DNA from: Hymenobacter sp. BT559
GTDB taxonomy: Bacteria > Bacteroidota > Bacteroidia > Cytophagales > Hymenobacteraceae
Assembly: GCF_017571525.1 (NCBI RefSeq)
Contig: NZ_JAGETY010000002.1
Coordinates: forward strand, 62,001 to 126,000
Direction of reading: 5' to 3'
DNA length: 64,000 nt
Positions 16,747 to 24,591 of the stretch are shown here, piece after piece. Numbering within the stretch: the stretch's first letter is position 1; every line of letters begins with the position of its first letter. The position numbers and the translations under genes were made by a program. The notes beneath the pieces were generated by a model. The model did no database searches and was not told where the DNA came from. It worked only from the letters and a program-made list of their open reading frames with translations.

Positions 16747-17871
16747 ATGACCTTTCGCAAAGCTATCGGCAAGCTGCACCTGTGGCTAGGGTTAGCCTCG
16801 GGGCTGATTGTGCTCATCGTGAGTTTGTCGGGAGCGGTGTTTGTGTTTCAGGACGAAATTCGGGACCTGACCCAGCCCTGGCGCAAGGTGGCGGTGCAGG
16901 CCCGGCCCATGCTGCCGCCTTCGGTGCTGCAAGCCACCGCCGCCCAGGCCAAGCCCGGCTTCACCCCTTCCTGGACGACCTACAATGGCTCCGACCGCTC
17001 CACAGCGGTGTATTTGAGCAAGGGCGAGGAAGTGTACTATGCCTTCCTGAACCCCTATACCGGCCAGCTGCTGAAGGTACAAAACCTGCGGAGCGACTTT
17101 TTTACCCTCGTGCAATACCTGCACATGTATTTGCTACTGCCGCCCGCCATCGGCAAGTGGGTGGTCGATGTCGCCGTTATCACGTTCGTGGTGATGCTCA
17201 TTTCGGGCATCGTACTGTGGTGGCCGCGCAACAAGGCTGCCCGCAAGCAGCGCTTCTCGGTGAAGTGGGACGCCTCGCCCAAGCGCCGCAACTACGACCT
17301 GCACAATGTGCTGGGCTTCTACGCCAGTGCCTTCGCCCTGGTGCTAGCCCTCACCGGTCTGTGCATCAGCTACGAGTGGCTGATGACCGGCGTGGGGGCC
17401 CTAGCCAACGGCGGCCGCAGCATCGCCGCCGAAAACGCGGAGCCCACAGTCGATACCTTGCTTACGGCGCGCCCCGCCCGCCCGGTGGTAGATATCGCCT
17501 ACACCCGCATGCGGCAGCAGTCGCCCCAGGCCGAAATGCTGCTCATCGGCCCCGCTGACAATGCTACTGCACCGGTGTGGTGCACGGCCTATGGCAAAGC
17601 CCTGCACTATTACCACCGCGATGAATACCGCTTTCACCCGCGCACCGGCCAGCTGTTGCTAGTCCAGCCCCACGCCAGCAAAAGCAACGGCAAAAAGCTG
17701 GCAGATATGAACTACGACCTGCATACCGGCTTGATTTTGGGCTTCGGCGGCAAAGTCATCGCGTTCGTAGTCAGCCTGGTAGCGGCTAGCATGCCCGTTA
17801 CGGGCGTGGTGCTGTGGTGGGGGCGCCGCCACAAAGCGCCCAGACGCCGGCCCGCACTAGCCACTGCTTAA
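16747..17871 (+). CDS. PepSY-associated TM protein (PiuB-like, iron-related)
   Basis: 374 residues with four membrane helices: about 12-36 (SGLIVLIVSLSGAVFVFQ), 137-160 (ending GIVLWWPR), 185-210 (starts LHNVLGFYASAF) and 325-358 (ending TGVVLWWGRR). The periplasmic PepSY segments lie between (YAFLNPYTGQLL, YRFHPRTGQLL). Conserved His residues in the helices (KLHLWLG, YLHMYL, LHNVLG, LHTGLI) are typical of the family. It includes PiuB and proteins proposed to act in ferric-siderophore reduction. Lying directly after a siderophore receptor, release or reduction of imported iron is the likely role. A strong terminator follows. Confidence 0.85.
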   Translation: MTFRKAIGKLHLWLGLASGLIVLIVSLSGAVFVFQDEIRDLTQPWRKVAVQARPMLPPSVLQATAAQAKPGFTPSWTTYNGSDRSTAVYLSKGEEVYYAFLNPYTGQLLKVQNLRSDFFTLVQYLHMYLLLPPAIGKWVVDVAVITFVVMLISGIVLWWPRNKAARKQRFSVKWDASPKRRNYDLHNVLGFYASAFALVLALTGLCISYEWLMTGVGALANGGRSIAAENAEPTVDTLLTARPARPVVDIAYTRMRQQSPQAEMLLIGPADNATAPVWCTAYGKALHYYHRDEYRFHPRTGQLLLVQPHASKSNGKKLADMNYDLHTGLILGFGGKVIAFVVSLVAASMPVTGVVLWWGRRHKAPRRRPALATA

Positions 17872-17875
17872 ACGC

Positions 17876-17916
17876 AAAAAAGAGCGGCCTCTGCTGAAGC
17901 AGAGGCCGCTCTTTTT
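17876..17916. terminator. Bidirectional terminator
   Basis: AGAGCGGCCTCTGC (17881-17894) pairs perfectly with GCAGAGGCCGCTCT (17899-17912) around TGAA, flanked by A- and T-runs. It lies between the convergent PepSY gene and the outer-membrane efflux gene and can stop both. Confidence 0.9.
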
Positions 17917-17944
17917 ATGGCACTGCCGTAGTCGGCTAGGCCTC

Positions 17945-19384
17945 CTACTGGTTCCAGCCGCCGCCCAGGGCCCGGTACACATTCACCGTAGCATTGAGCT
18001 GCTTCATCTTGGTTTCGGTCAGGTCAAACTTCGATTCTAAGGCGTCGCGCTGGGTGAAGAGCACCTCGGTATAGTCGGCCCGCACGGCTTTAAACAAGCT
18101 GTTGGAGATGCGGATAGACTGGTTCAAGGCCTGCACTTCCTTCAGCTTGGCGTCGTAGCTGTTTTGCAGGTTGCTGATGTTCGAGAGCTGGTTGGCCACC
18201 TCCACGTAGGCATTCAGCACGGTGCGCTCGTAGTTGTACACGGCCTGTATCTGCAAGGCGTTGGCCGTCGAGTAGAGGGCCTTGATGCCGATACGGTTAA
18301 CAAGCGGGGCCATCAGGTCGCCGGCCAAGTTATAGAGCATCGACTCGGGCGAGTTGAAAATCAACCCCGGCTTGAAGGCCTCAAACCCGGCGCCGGCCGA
18401 GATGCCGAGCGAGGGGTAGAAATTGGCCCGCGCCACCTGCACATCGAGCTTGGCAGCTACCAGCTGCTGCTCGGCCTGCCGAATGTCGGGCCGGTTGCTT
18501 AGCAGCTGCGCCGGAATGCCGGCCTGCACCGTTTGCGGCACCAGGCTATTAAAGGCCTCATAGTCGCGCGTGATGGGCTGCGGGTAGCGGCCGAGTAGGA
18601 AGTTAATCTGGTTCTCAGTTTCGACGATGCGCTGCTGGGTATTGTATTGCAGGCTAATGGTATTTTGCACCTGGGCCTCGAAGCGCTTTACAGCTAGCTC
18701 GGTGACGCGGGCGTTCTCCTTCTCCTGCCGCACAATGCGCAGCGCATTTTCCTGAATCTCAATGTTCTGCTTGATGATAGCCAGCTGATTGTCGAGGGCT
18801 AGCAGCTCGTAATACGAGTTGGCAATCTCGGCAATGAGGTTGGTTATCGTGAAGTTCCGGCCCTCAACCGAGGCCAGGTAGCGCGCGGCGGCCGACTTGC
18901 GGGCATTGCGCAGCTTGTGCCAGATGTCGACTTCCCAGCTCGCGTAGGCCCCTAGCTGGTGGTTGGCCAGCGGCGTGGGCGTGCGGCGGTCGGGCTGAAT
19001 GTTGATGGCCTCTTCGGTGGCGCCTTGCAGCGTGTAGCGGCCGGGCTTCTCCATGTCGCTGCGAATGCCAATCGATACCGAAGGCAGGTAGTCGCCCTTC
19101 CGAATCTGGATTTCGTTGCGGGCAATCTGCAGCTCCTGGGTCGTGATGTTCAGCTCCTGGTTGCGCTGCAGCGCAGTGTCAATCAGCGCCACCAGGTTGG
19201 GGTCGGTGAAGAACTGCTTCCAGCGCAGCCGGGCGGTGCTGGTCGTGTCTTGGGTGCTGTTGTTATAAGTGGCGGGCACCGTGCGGTTCACGTTGCGCTG
19301 CACCAGTTGGGGCATTTTGCAGGCTGCCACCGCCAGCGCCAGGCCGGCGGCGGTCATCCCTTGATAGATGCATCTTTTAAGCAT
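17945..19384 (-). CDS. Efflux outer-membrane factor lipoprotein (NodT/OprM type)
   Basis: 479 residues. A lipoprotein signal ends LAVAAC near residue 22. Two OEP repeats follow with long helical hairpins: TALQRNQELNITTQELQIAR, SYYELLALDNQLAIIK, then PAQLLSNRPDIRQAEQQLVA with VARANFYPSLGISAG, the NodT-family signature. It forms a trimeric outer-membrane channel for the adjacent pump. Its start overlaps the pump gene stop by eight bases, so the two are translationally linked. Confidence 0.92.
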   Translation of the reverse strand: MLKRCIYQGMTAAGLALAVAACKMPQLVQRNVNRTVPATYNNSTQDTTSTARLRWKQFFTDPNLVALIDTALQRNQELNITTQELQIARNEIQIRKGDYLPSVSIGIRSDMEKPGRYTLQGATEEAINIQPDRRTPTPLANHQLGAYASWEVDIWHKLRNARKSAAARYLASVEGRNFTITNLIAEIANSYYELLALDNQLAIIKQNIEIQENALRIVRQEKENARVTELAVKRFEAQVQNTISLQYNTQQRIVETENQINFLLGRYPQPITRDYEAFNSLVPQTVQAGIPAQLLSNRPDIRQAEQQLVAAKLDVQVARANFYPSLGISAGAGFEAFKPGLIFNSPESMLYNLAGDLMAPLVNRIGIKALYSTANALQIQAVYNYERTVLNAYVEVANQLSNISNLQNSYDAKLKEVQALNQSIRISNSLFKAVRADYTEVLFTQRDALESKFDLTETKMKQLNATVNVYRALGGGWNQ

Positions 19385-22300
19385 GAGACTCTACTTCTTC
19401 GACTATAACCCGTGGCTCAAATCCTTCGCTTATTGGGTACTCATTTTCGTCATCAATCAGCTTGCGCCCTTCGGCCAGGGTGCCGAAGATGAAGTATAAG
19501 CCGGGCACGATGATTACCCCAAACACGGTACCGAACAGCATACCCCCTAGCGCCGACGTACCGATGGTGCGGTTGCCGATGGCCCCGGCGCCGGTGGCGA
19601 GCACTAGCGGAATCAGACCGGCGATGAAGGCGAAGGAGGTCATCAGAATCGGACGGAAACGGGCCTTGGCGCCAGCAATGGCCGCCTCGCGCACCGACTT
19701 GCCATGCTCGTGCTCCTGCACCGCAAATTCGACGATAAGTACCGCGTTTTTACCCAGCAGGCCCACCAGCATCACGAGTCCCACCTGGGCGTAGATGTTG
19801 TTGGCTAGCCCCATCGTCTTGATGAGCAGGAACGAGCCGAACACCCCGGCTGGCAGCGAGAAGATTACAGCCAGCGGCAACAGGAAGCTTTCGTACTGGG
19901 CGGCTAGCACCAGGTACACGAAGGCCAGCACGACGAGGAAGATGTACACGGCCTCGTTGCCGCGGCCTACTTCGTCTTTCGACAAGCCACCCCAGTCGAT
20001 GTCGTAGCCGCGGGGCAGGGTCTTGGCCGCCACCTCCTGCACGGCCTTGATGGCCTCGCCCGAGCTGTAGCCCTGGGCTGCGTCGCCGCGAATAGCCGCC
20101 GTGGTGTACATGTTGTAGCGGTTAATCTCGTTGGCACCCTGGCTCTTCTCGATGCGCATGAACGCCGAGAACGGCACCATCTGGCCCTGGTCGTTTTTCA
20201 CCCACATATTCAGGATGTCCTGGGGCAGGCGGCGGTACTGCGGCTCGGCCTGCACGTACACCTTGAAGAAGCGCTGGTACTTGATAAAGCCCAGTTCGTA
20301 GGTCGAGCCAATCATGATGCTGAGCGTGTTCATGGCGTTGCCGATGCTCACGCCTTTCTGCATGGCCAGCTGGTTGTCAATCTTCAGCTCGTACTGCGGG
20401 TAGTTGGCCGAGTAGAAGGTGAACAGCCCGGCCAACTCCTTGCGCTTGCGCAATTGAGCCATGAAGTCCTGGTTCACTTGCTCCAGCGCCTTGTAGTCGC
20501 CGCTGTTGGTCTTGTCGAGCAGCTGCAGCTGGAAACCACCTGCCGCGCCGTAGCCAGGTACTGCCGGTGGCTCGAAGAATTCGACAGTCGCGCCGGGGAT
20601 TTCCTTGGCTTTTTCTTCTAGCGACACAATCACGTCGTGGATGGACTGCTTGCGCTCGCCCCAGGGCTTGAGGTCAATTAAGCAGGTACCGGCGTTCGAG
20701 CCGCGGCCCTCGGTCAGTACTTCATAGCCAGCCAGCGACGATACGCTTTCCACGCCGGGCACATCCTTGGCCAGCTCCGACAGCTTCCGCGAAATATCAT
20801 TGGTGCGCTCCAGGGTCGAGCCGGGAGGCGTCTGAATGATGGCGTAGAGCATACCCTGGTCTTCGCCCGGGATGAAGCCCGACGGCAGCTTGGCCGTAAT
20901 GCCCATGATGCCGAGCGCGAAGGCAATCAGCACGGCGAAGGTGATGAGACGTCGGTCTACTACTTTCTCCAGCAAGTTGGTATAAACGCCGGTCAGGCGC
21001 TCAAAGCCACGGTTAAACCAGTCGATGAAGCGGTTGATGGGCGTCTTCTTGCGCGGCTGGCCGTGGGTATTCTTCAGAATCATGGCGCAGAGCACGGGGG
21101 TCAGCGTCAGGGCCACGATACCCGAAATCACAATCGAGGTCGCCATCGTGATGGAGAACTGCCGGTAGAAAATACCTACCGGGCCGCTCATGAAGGCCAC
21201 CGGCACGAACACGGCCGTCATCAGGATGGTGATGGCGATGATGGCGCCGCTGATTTCACCGATTACTTCTTTCACCGCCCCAAATGGCGACAGGTGCTTT
21301 TCCTCCATCTTGGCGTGCACGGCCTCCACCACCACAATGGCGTCGTCGACCACGATACCGATGGCGAGCACCAGCGCGAAGAGCGTTATCATGTTGATGG
21401 TAAGCCCAAACGCCTGCATGGCGACGAATGCCCCGATAAGCGACACCGGCACGGCCAGAATCGGAATCAGGGTCGAGCGCCAGTCGCCCAGGAACAGGAA
21501 TACCACGATGGCCACTAGAATAAAGGCGTCGCGCAGGGTGTGAATTACGTTCTCAGTCGAGGCATCGAGGAATTTCGACACGTCGTAGCTGATTTTGTAG
21601 TCCATGCCCGGCGGGAAGGTCTTTTTCAGCTCTTCAAGTTTGTCTTTTACCTTCTCAATCACCTCGTTGGCGTTCGAGCCGTAGGTCTGCTTCAGCACGA
21701 TGGCCGCCGAAGGGTCGCCGTCGAGATACGAGTAGATATCGTAGAATTCGGACCCTAGCGACACGTCGGCCACGTCCTTCAGGTGCAGAATTTCCCCGTT
21801 GGGGTTAGCCTTCAGAATTACGTTCTTGTACTGCTCCACATCGTTGAAGCGGCCCTGGTAAGTCAGCACGTACTCCAGGGCGGCGGGGTTGCCGCCGTCA
21901 GCGCGGCCGATACGGCCCGGCGAGCCAATCACACTCTGGTCGCCCAGCGACTTCATCACGTCGTCGGCCGAGATGTTGTAGGCACGCATGCGGTCGGGCC
22001 TGAGCCAGATGCGCATGGCGTACTGGCGGCTACCCAGGATGGTGGCGCGGCTGATACCGTTAATCCGCTGGATTTCCGGTATCATGTTTACCCCGGCGTA
22101 GTTGAACAGGTACTTCATGTCAGTGCCCTTGTCCTTGCTGTACAAGTTCACGTACATGAGCATGTTGGGCACCACGCGGTTTACAATAAGACCCTCGCGC
22201 TGCACCAGCACCGGCAGGCGGTTTACTACCTGCGCAATACGGGTGTTCACGTTTACTACCGCCTGCTCGGGGTCGGTGCCCAGGTTGAACACAATCTGGA

Positions 22301-22568
22301 TGTTGGCCTCACCGGCCGATACGGCGTCGGAGGTCATGTACTTCATACCGGGCACGCCGTTCACGGCCTGCTCCAGCGGGATGAGAACCGACTCGGTGAG
22401 CACCTTAGCGCTAGCCCCCGGATACGCGCAGCTTACCATTACCATGGGCGGCGAAATCTCGGGAAACTGCGAGGTGGGCAGCGTCTTGATGGCCAGCATG
22501 CCCATGAACACGATTACCACCGAAATCACGATGGCAAACACCGGCCGACGAATGAATTTACTGAACAT
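19377..22568 (-). CDS. RND multidrug efflux pump (AcrB/HAE1 family)
   Basis: 1063 residues, normal for AcrB-type pumps. The N terminus MFSKFIRRPVFAIVISVVIV is the first helix; two large periplasmic loops separate helix 1 from 2 and 7 from 8. The proton-relay Asp pair is in IVVDDAIVVVE of helix 4. QFSITMATSIVISGIVAL and GLLGKNAVLIVEFA are typical. It exports amphiphilic compounds by proton antiport. It is the middle gene of the fusion protein, pump, outer-membrane factor operon. Substrates cannot be predicted; no local regulator is encoded nearby. Confidence 0.95.
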   Translation of the reverse strand: MFSKFIRRPVFAIVISVVIVFMGMLAIKTLPTSQFPEISPPMVMVSCAYPGASAKVLTESVLIPLEQAVNGVPGMKYMTSDAVSAGEANIQIVFNLGTDPEQAVVNVNTRIAQVVNRLPVLVQREGLIVNRVVPNMLMYVNLYSKDKGTDMKYLFNYAGVNMIPEIQRINGISRATILGSRQYAMRIWLRPDRMRAYNISADDVMKSLGDQSVIGSPGRIGRADGGNPAALEYVLTYQGRFNDVEQYKNVILKANPNGEILHLKDVADVSLGSEFYDIYSYLDGDPSAAIVLKQTYGSNANEVIEKVKDKLEELKKTFPPGMDYKISYDVSKFLDASTENVIHTLRDAFILVAIVVFLFLGDWRSTLIPILAVPVSLIGAFVAMQAFGLTINMITLFALVLAIGIVVDDAIVVVEAVHAKMEEKHLSPFGAVKEVIGEISGAIIAITILMTAVFVPVAFMSGPVGIFYRQFSITMATSIVISGIVALTLTPVLCAMILKNTHGQPRKKTPINRFIDWFNRGFERLTGVYTNLLEKVVDRRLITFAVLIAFALGIMGITAKLPSGFIPGEDQGMLYAIIQTPPGSTLERTNDISRKLSELAKDVPGVESVSSLAGYEVLTEGRGSNAGTCLIDLKPWGERKQSIHDVIVSLEEKAKEIPGATVEFFEPPAVPGYGAAGGFQLQLLDKTNSGDYKALEQVNQDFMAQLRKRKELAGLFTFYSANYPQYELKIDNQLAMQKGVSIGNAMNTLSIMIGSTYELGFIKYQRFFKVYVQAEPQYRRLPQDILNMWVKNDQGQMVPFSAFMRIEKSQGANEINRYNMYTTAAIRGDAAQGYSSGEAIKAVQEVAAKTLPRGYDIDWGGLSKDEVGRGNEAVYIFLVVLAFVYLVLAAQYESFLLPLAVIFSLPAGVFGSFLLIKTMGLANNIYAQVGLVMLVGLLGKNAVLIVEFAVQEHEHGKSVREAAIAGAKARFRPILMTSFAFIAGLIPLVLATGAGAIGNRTIGTSALGGMLFGTVFGVIIVPGLYFIFGTLAEGRKLIDDENEYPISEGFEPRVIVEEVESHA

Positions 22569-22605
22569 ATTACACTAGTAATAAATAAGTACCTAGCGGG
22601 GCAGC

Positions 22606-23688
22606 TTACTCCGCGTACACTTTCAGCTTGGGCAGCACCTTCTCCGGTGCCTCGTAGGTATAGCTGATTTTTTCGCCGTCTTTCACCTTCCGGATGCCTT
22701 CGAGCAGAATTTTATCAGTCGGGGCCAGCCCACCTTTAACGACGTACAGGTCGGGCATTTCCGAACCGATGTTCACTTCGCGCTGGTGCACCACGTTGTT
22801 TTTGTCCACCACATACACAAAACGCTTTTCCAGCACCTCAAAAGTTGCTTTCTGCGGAATGAGCAGCGCATGGCGCAGCGGCACGGTCATGAGCACGCTG
22901 CCGGTTTCGCCGTTGCGCAGCAGGCTGTTGGGGTTGGGGAAGGTGGCACGGAAGGCAATGTTGCCGGTTTCGTTGTTGAAGTCGGCCTCAATGGTTTGCA
23001 CCTTGCCGGGGTAGCGGAATACCTCGTTGTTGGCCATCAGCAGCCGCACGGTCATGGTGCTGTCGCCCTTCACGTGCTCCTTATAAGCCAGATACTCTGC
23101 CTCGGGCACGTTGTAATACACCCACATCTTGCTGTTGTCGGAGATGCTCGTCAGCAGGTCGCCCTCATTCACAAGGCTGCCTAGCCGGGCCTGGAAGTGG
23201 TCCATGATGCCGTTGAAAGGCGCCTTGATATCGGTGAATTGCAGGTGCGTCTTGGCCAGCGATACATCAGCCTTTGCCTTGTCGTACTTGGCGCGCGACA
23301 GGGCCAACTCGTTCTTCGACACGATGTTGCTGTCGGCCAGCGCCTTGGTGTTCTTGTACTCGATGCCTACGTAGTTGGCTTCGGCCTGCGACTTCTGCAA
23401 GTCGGCCTGGTAAAGCAGCGGCTGAATCTGGAACATGGCCTGCCCCTGGTGCACAGTCTGGCCTTCATCCACGAAAATCTTTTGCAGATAGCCCTTCTCC
23501 TGGGCCCGCAGGTCGATGTGCTGGTAAGCGTGAATCTGGGCTACGTACTCCTTGGTGACAGTCGTGTCCTTCATCAAGGGGCTAGTAACCAGCAACTTTA
23601 TCTGTTCTTCTTTTTCTTCCTCTTTGTGCGAGCAGCTTGCAAGACCGTACACGCTGCACAAACTCAGCAACAAGAACATTCTTTTCAT
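22606..23688 (-). CDS. RND efflux membrane fusion protein
   Basis: 360 residues from the ATG of MKRMFLLL (23688); an ATG three codons earlier is possible. A lipoprotein signal ends GLASC. The lipoyl half-motifs (AQEKGYLQKIFVDEGQTVHQ and IKAPFNGIMDHFQARLGSLV) flank a helical hairpin, then beta-barrel and membrane-proximal domains. It bridges the RND pump and the outer-membrane channel. It is the first gene of the operon, with a 37-bp gap before the pump. Confidence 0.93.
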   Translation of the reverse strand: MKRMFLLLSLCSVYGLASCSHKEEEKEEQIKLLVTSPLMKDTTVTKEYVAQIHAYQHIDLRAQEKGYLQKIFVDEGQTVHQGQAMFQIQPLLYQADLQKSQAEANYVGIEYKNTKALADSNIVSKNELALSRAKYDKAKADVSLAKTHLQFTDIKAPFNGIMDHFQARLGSLVNEGDLLTSISDNSKMWVYYNVPEAEYLAYKEHVKGDSTMTVRLLMANNEVFRYPGKVQTIEADFNNETGNIAFRATFPNPNSLLRNGETGSVLMTVPLRHALLIPQKATFEVLEKRFVYVVDKNNVVHQREVNIGSEMPDLYVVKGGLAPTDKILLEGIRKVKDGEKISYTYEAPEKVLPKLKVYAE

Positions 23689-23697
23689 CAAAACCAT

Positions 23698-24155
23698 GCG
23701 TATGAGGGTAGGTAATTAATAATCTGATAGTTAGGCGCCCCACCGGCGGAACACCACGCGCTAAAGGCCAGCCCGTCGGTAATATGACGGCTAGCCCTCT
23801 TCATCCCACTAAGTCAACTAAAAGGTGTAGCCAAAATCATATCCGTTGTAAGCTGCGCACTTGACAGTACCAACATGGCAGCAAGTCAATGAAGTTCAGC
23901 AAAATTGCCCGTAACCAGTTCAGATTAGATGGGCAGAATCGTGGGAAAAGACCGCAAGCCTTGACTCGCGGCGGCTGAGTAATACAAAATAGCCTCCAAC
24001 TACATTAAAGAAGCATGAATAACCGCATGTCGAACCATCCTAACCGGCAAAAAAAGCCCAATTACAAACTCGTTTTACTTTTATTAACAAGTATTTACAG
24101 CAACTAGGGCTGAGCTTCATCTTTTTTTTCAACCGCTCCTACCTATTGCATTCAT
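23698..24155. other. Intergenic region upstream of the RND operon
   Basis: About 458 bp with no convincing complete gene. It must hold the promoter of the efflux operon. On the minus strand a frame ends YNGYDFGYTF then TAG (stop at 23818-23820), which looks like the last strand of a barrel protein, but nothing upstream supports a gene. A T-rich stretch lies at 24121-24130. Confidence 0.4.
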
Positions 24156-24551
24156 TTACCGCAACGGGTAGCGCTGAAACGTCACGTTGCCCATCACCTC
24201 TTTCTCGTATTTCGCCAGGCAGTATTGGTTGAAAACGGCGTCAAAATTGACGGCACCCGGCCGCACAGCGCTGGGCACCGGCTGGCCCTGCCGGAAGAAA
24301 TACACCTTCGTATTCCCGTACTTGGTATGGGGCATAAAGTCGCCGTACTGGCGCATTTCGCGCCACAGCGTGTCGGCCACCGTCACGGCGTACACGCGCA
24401 CGATGGGCCCGGTATTGTTCTCGTTGCGGTAGATGGCAACTTCCTGAAAATTACCCTTCAGGTCGCCCACGCCCGGCTGGCTCAGCGAGTCGAACACAAA
24501 CCAGCCTAGCAGCAGGGCTACTGCGGCCACAATAAGATACTTTGGCTTCAT
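24156..24551 (-). CDS. Membrane-anchored hypothetical protein
   Basis: 131 residues from the ATG of MKPKYLIVA (24551). An in-frame ATG at 24576-24578 lies inside a perfect palindrome and is less likely. Residues 5-25 form one membrane helix or uncleaved signal (KYLIVAAVALLLGWFVFDSL). The soluble part has KGNFQEVAIYRNENNTGPIV, a strand-rich centre and a Tyr-rich end (FNQYCLAKYEKEVMGNV). No family is recognised. It lies 33 bp downstream of the uvrA stop on the same strand and may be cotranscribed, with the palindrome in between. Confidence 0.65.
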   Translation of the reverse strand: MKPKYLIVAAVALLLGWFVFDSLSQPGVGDLKGNFQEVAIYRNENNTGPIVRVYAVTVADTLWREMRQYGDFMPHTKYGNTKVYFFRQGQPVPSAVRPGAVNFDAVFNQYCLAKYEKEVMGNVTFQRYPLR

Positions 24552-24567
24552 TATCTGCTGCTTAAGG

Positions 24568-24591
24568 GGGCTAGCCATGCATGGCTAGCCC
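24568..24591. repeat. Perfect 24-bp palindrome overlapping the uvrA stop codon
   Basis: GGGCTAGCCATG followed directly by its exact complement, without a spacer. It covers the uvrA TAG (24585-24587) and lies 17 bp ahead of the next gene. It may form a hairpin in the mRNA or bind a dimeric protein. Confidence 0.85.

Noticed and set aside
21783..22667. Plus-strand frame of 294 codons opposite the RND pump
   Set aside because: It is a His/Val-rich antisense shadow of a well-identified gene.
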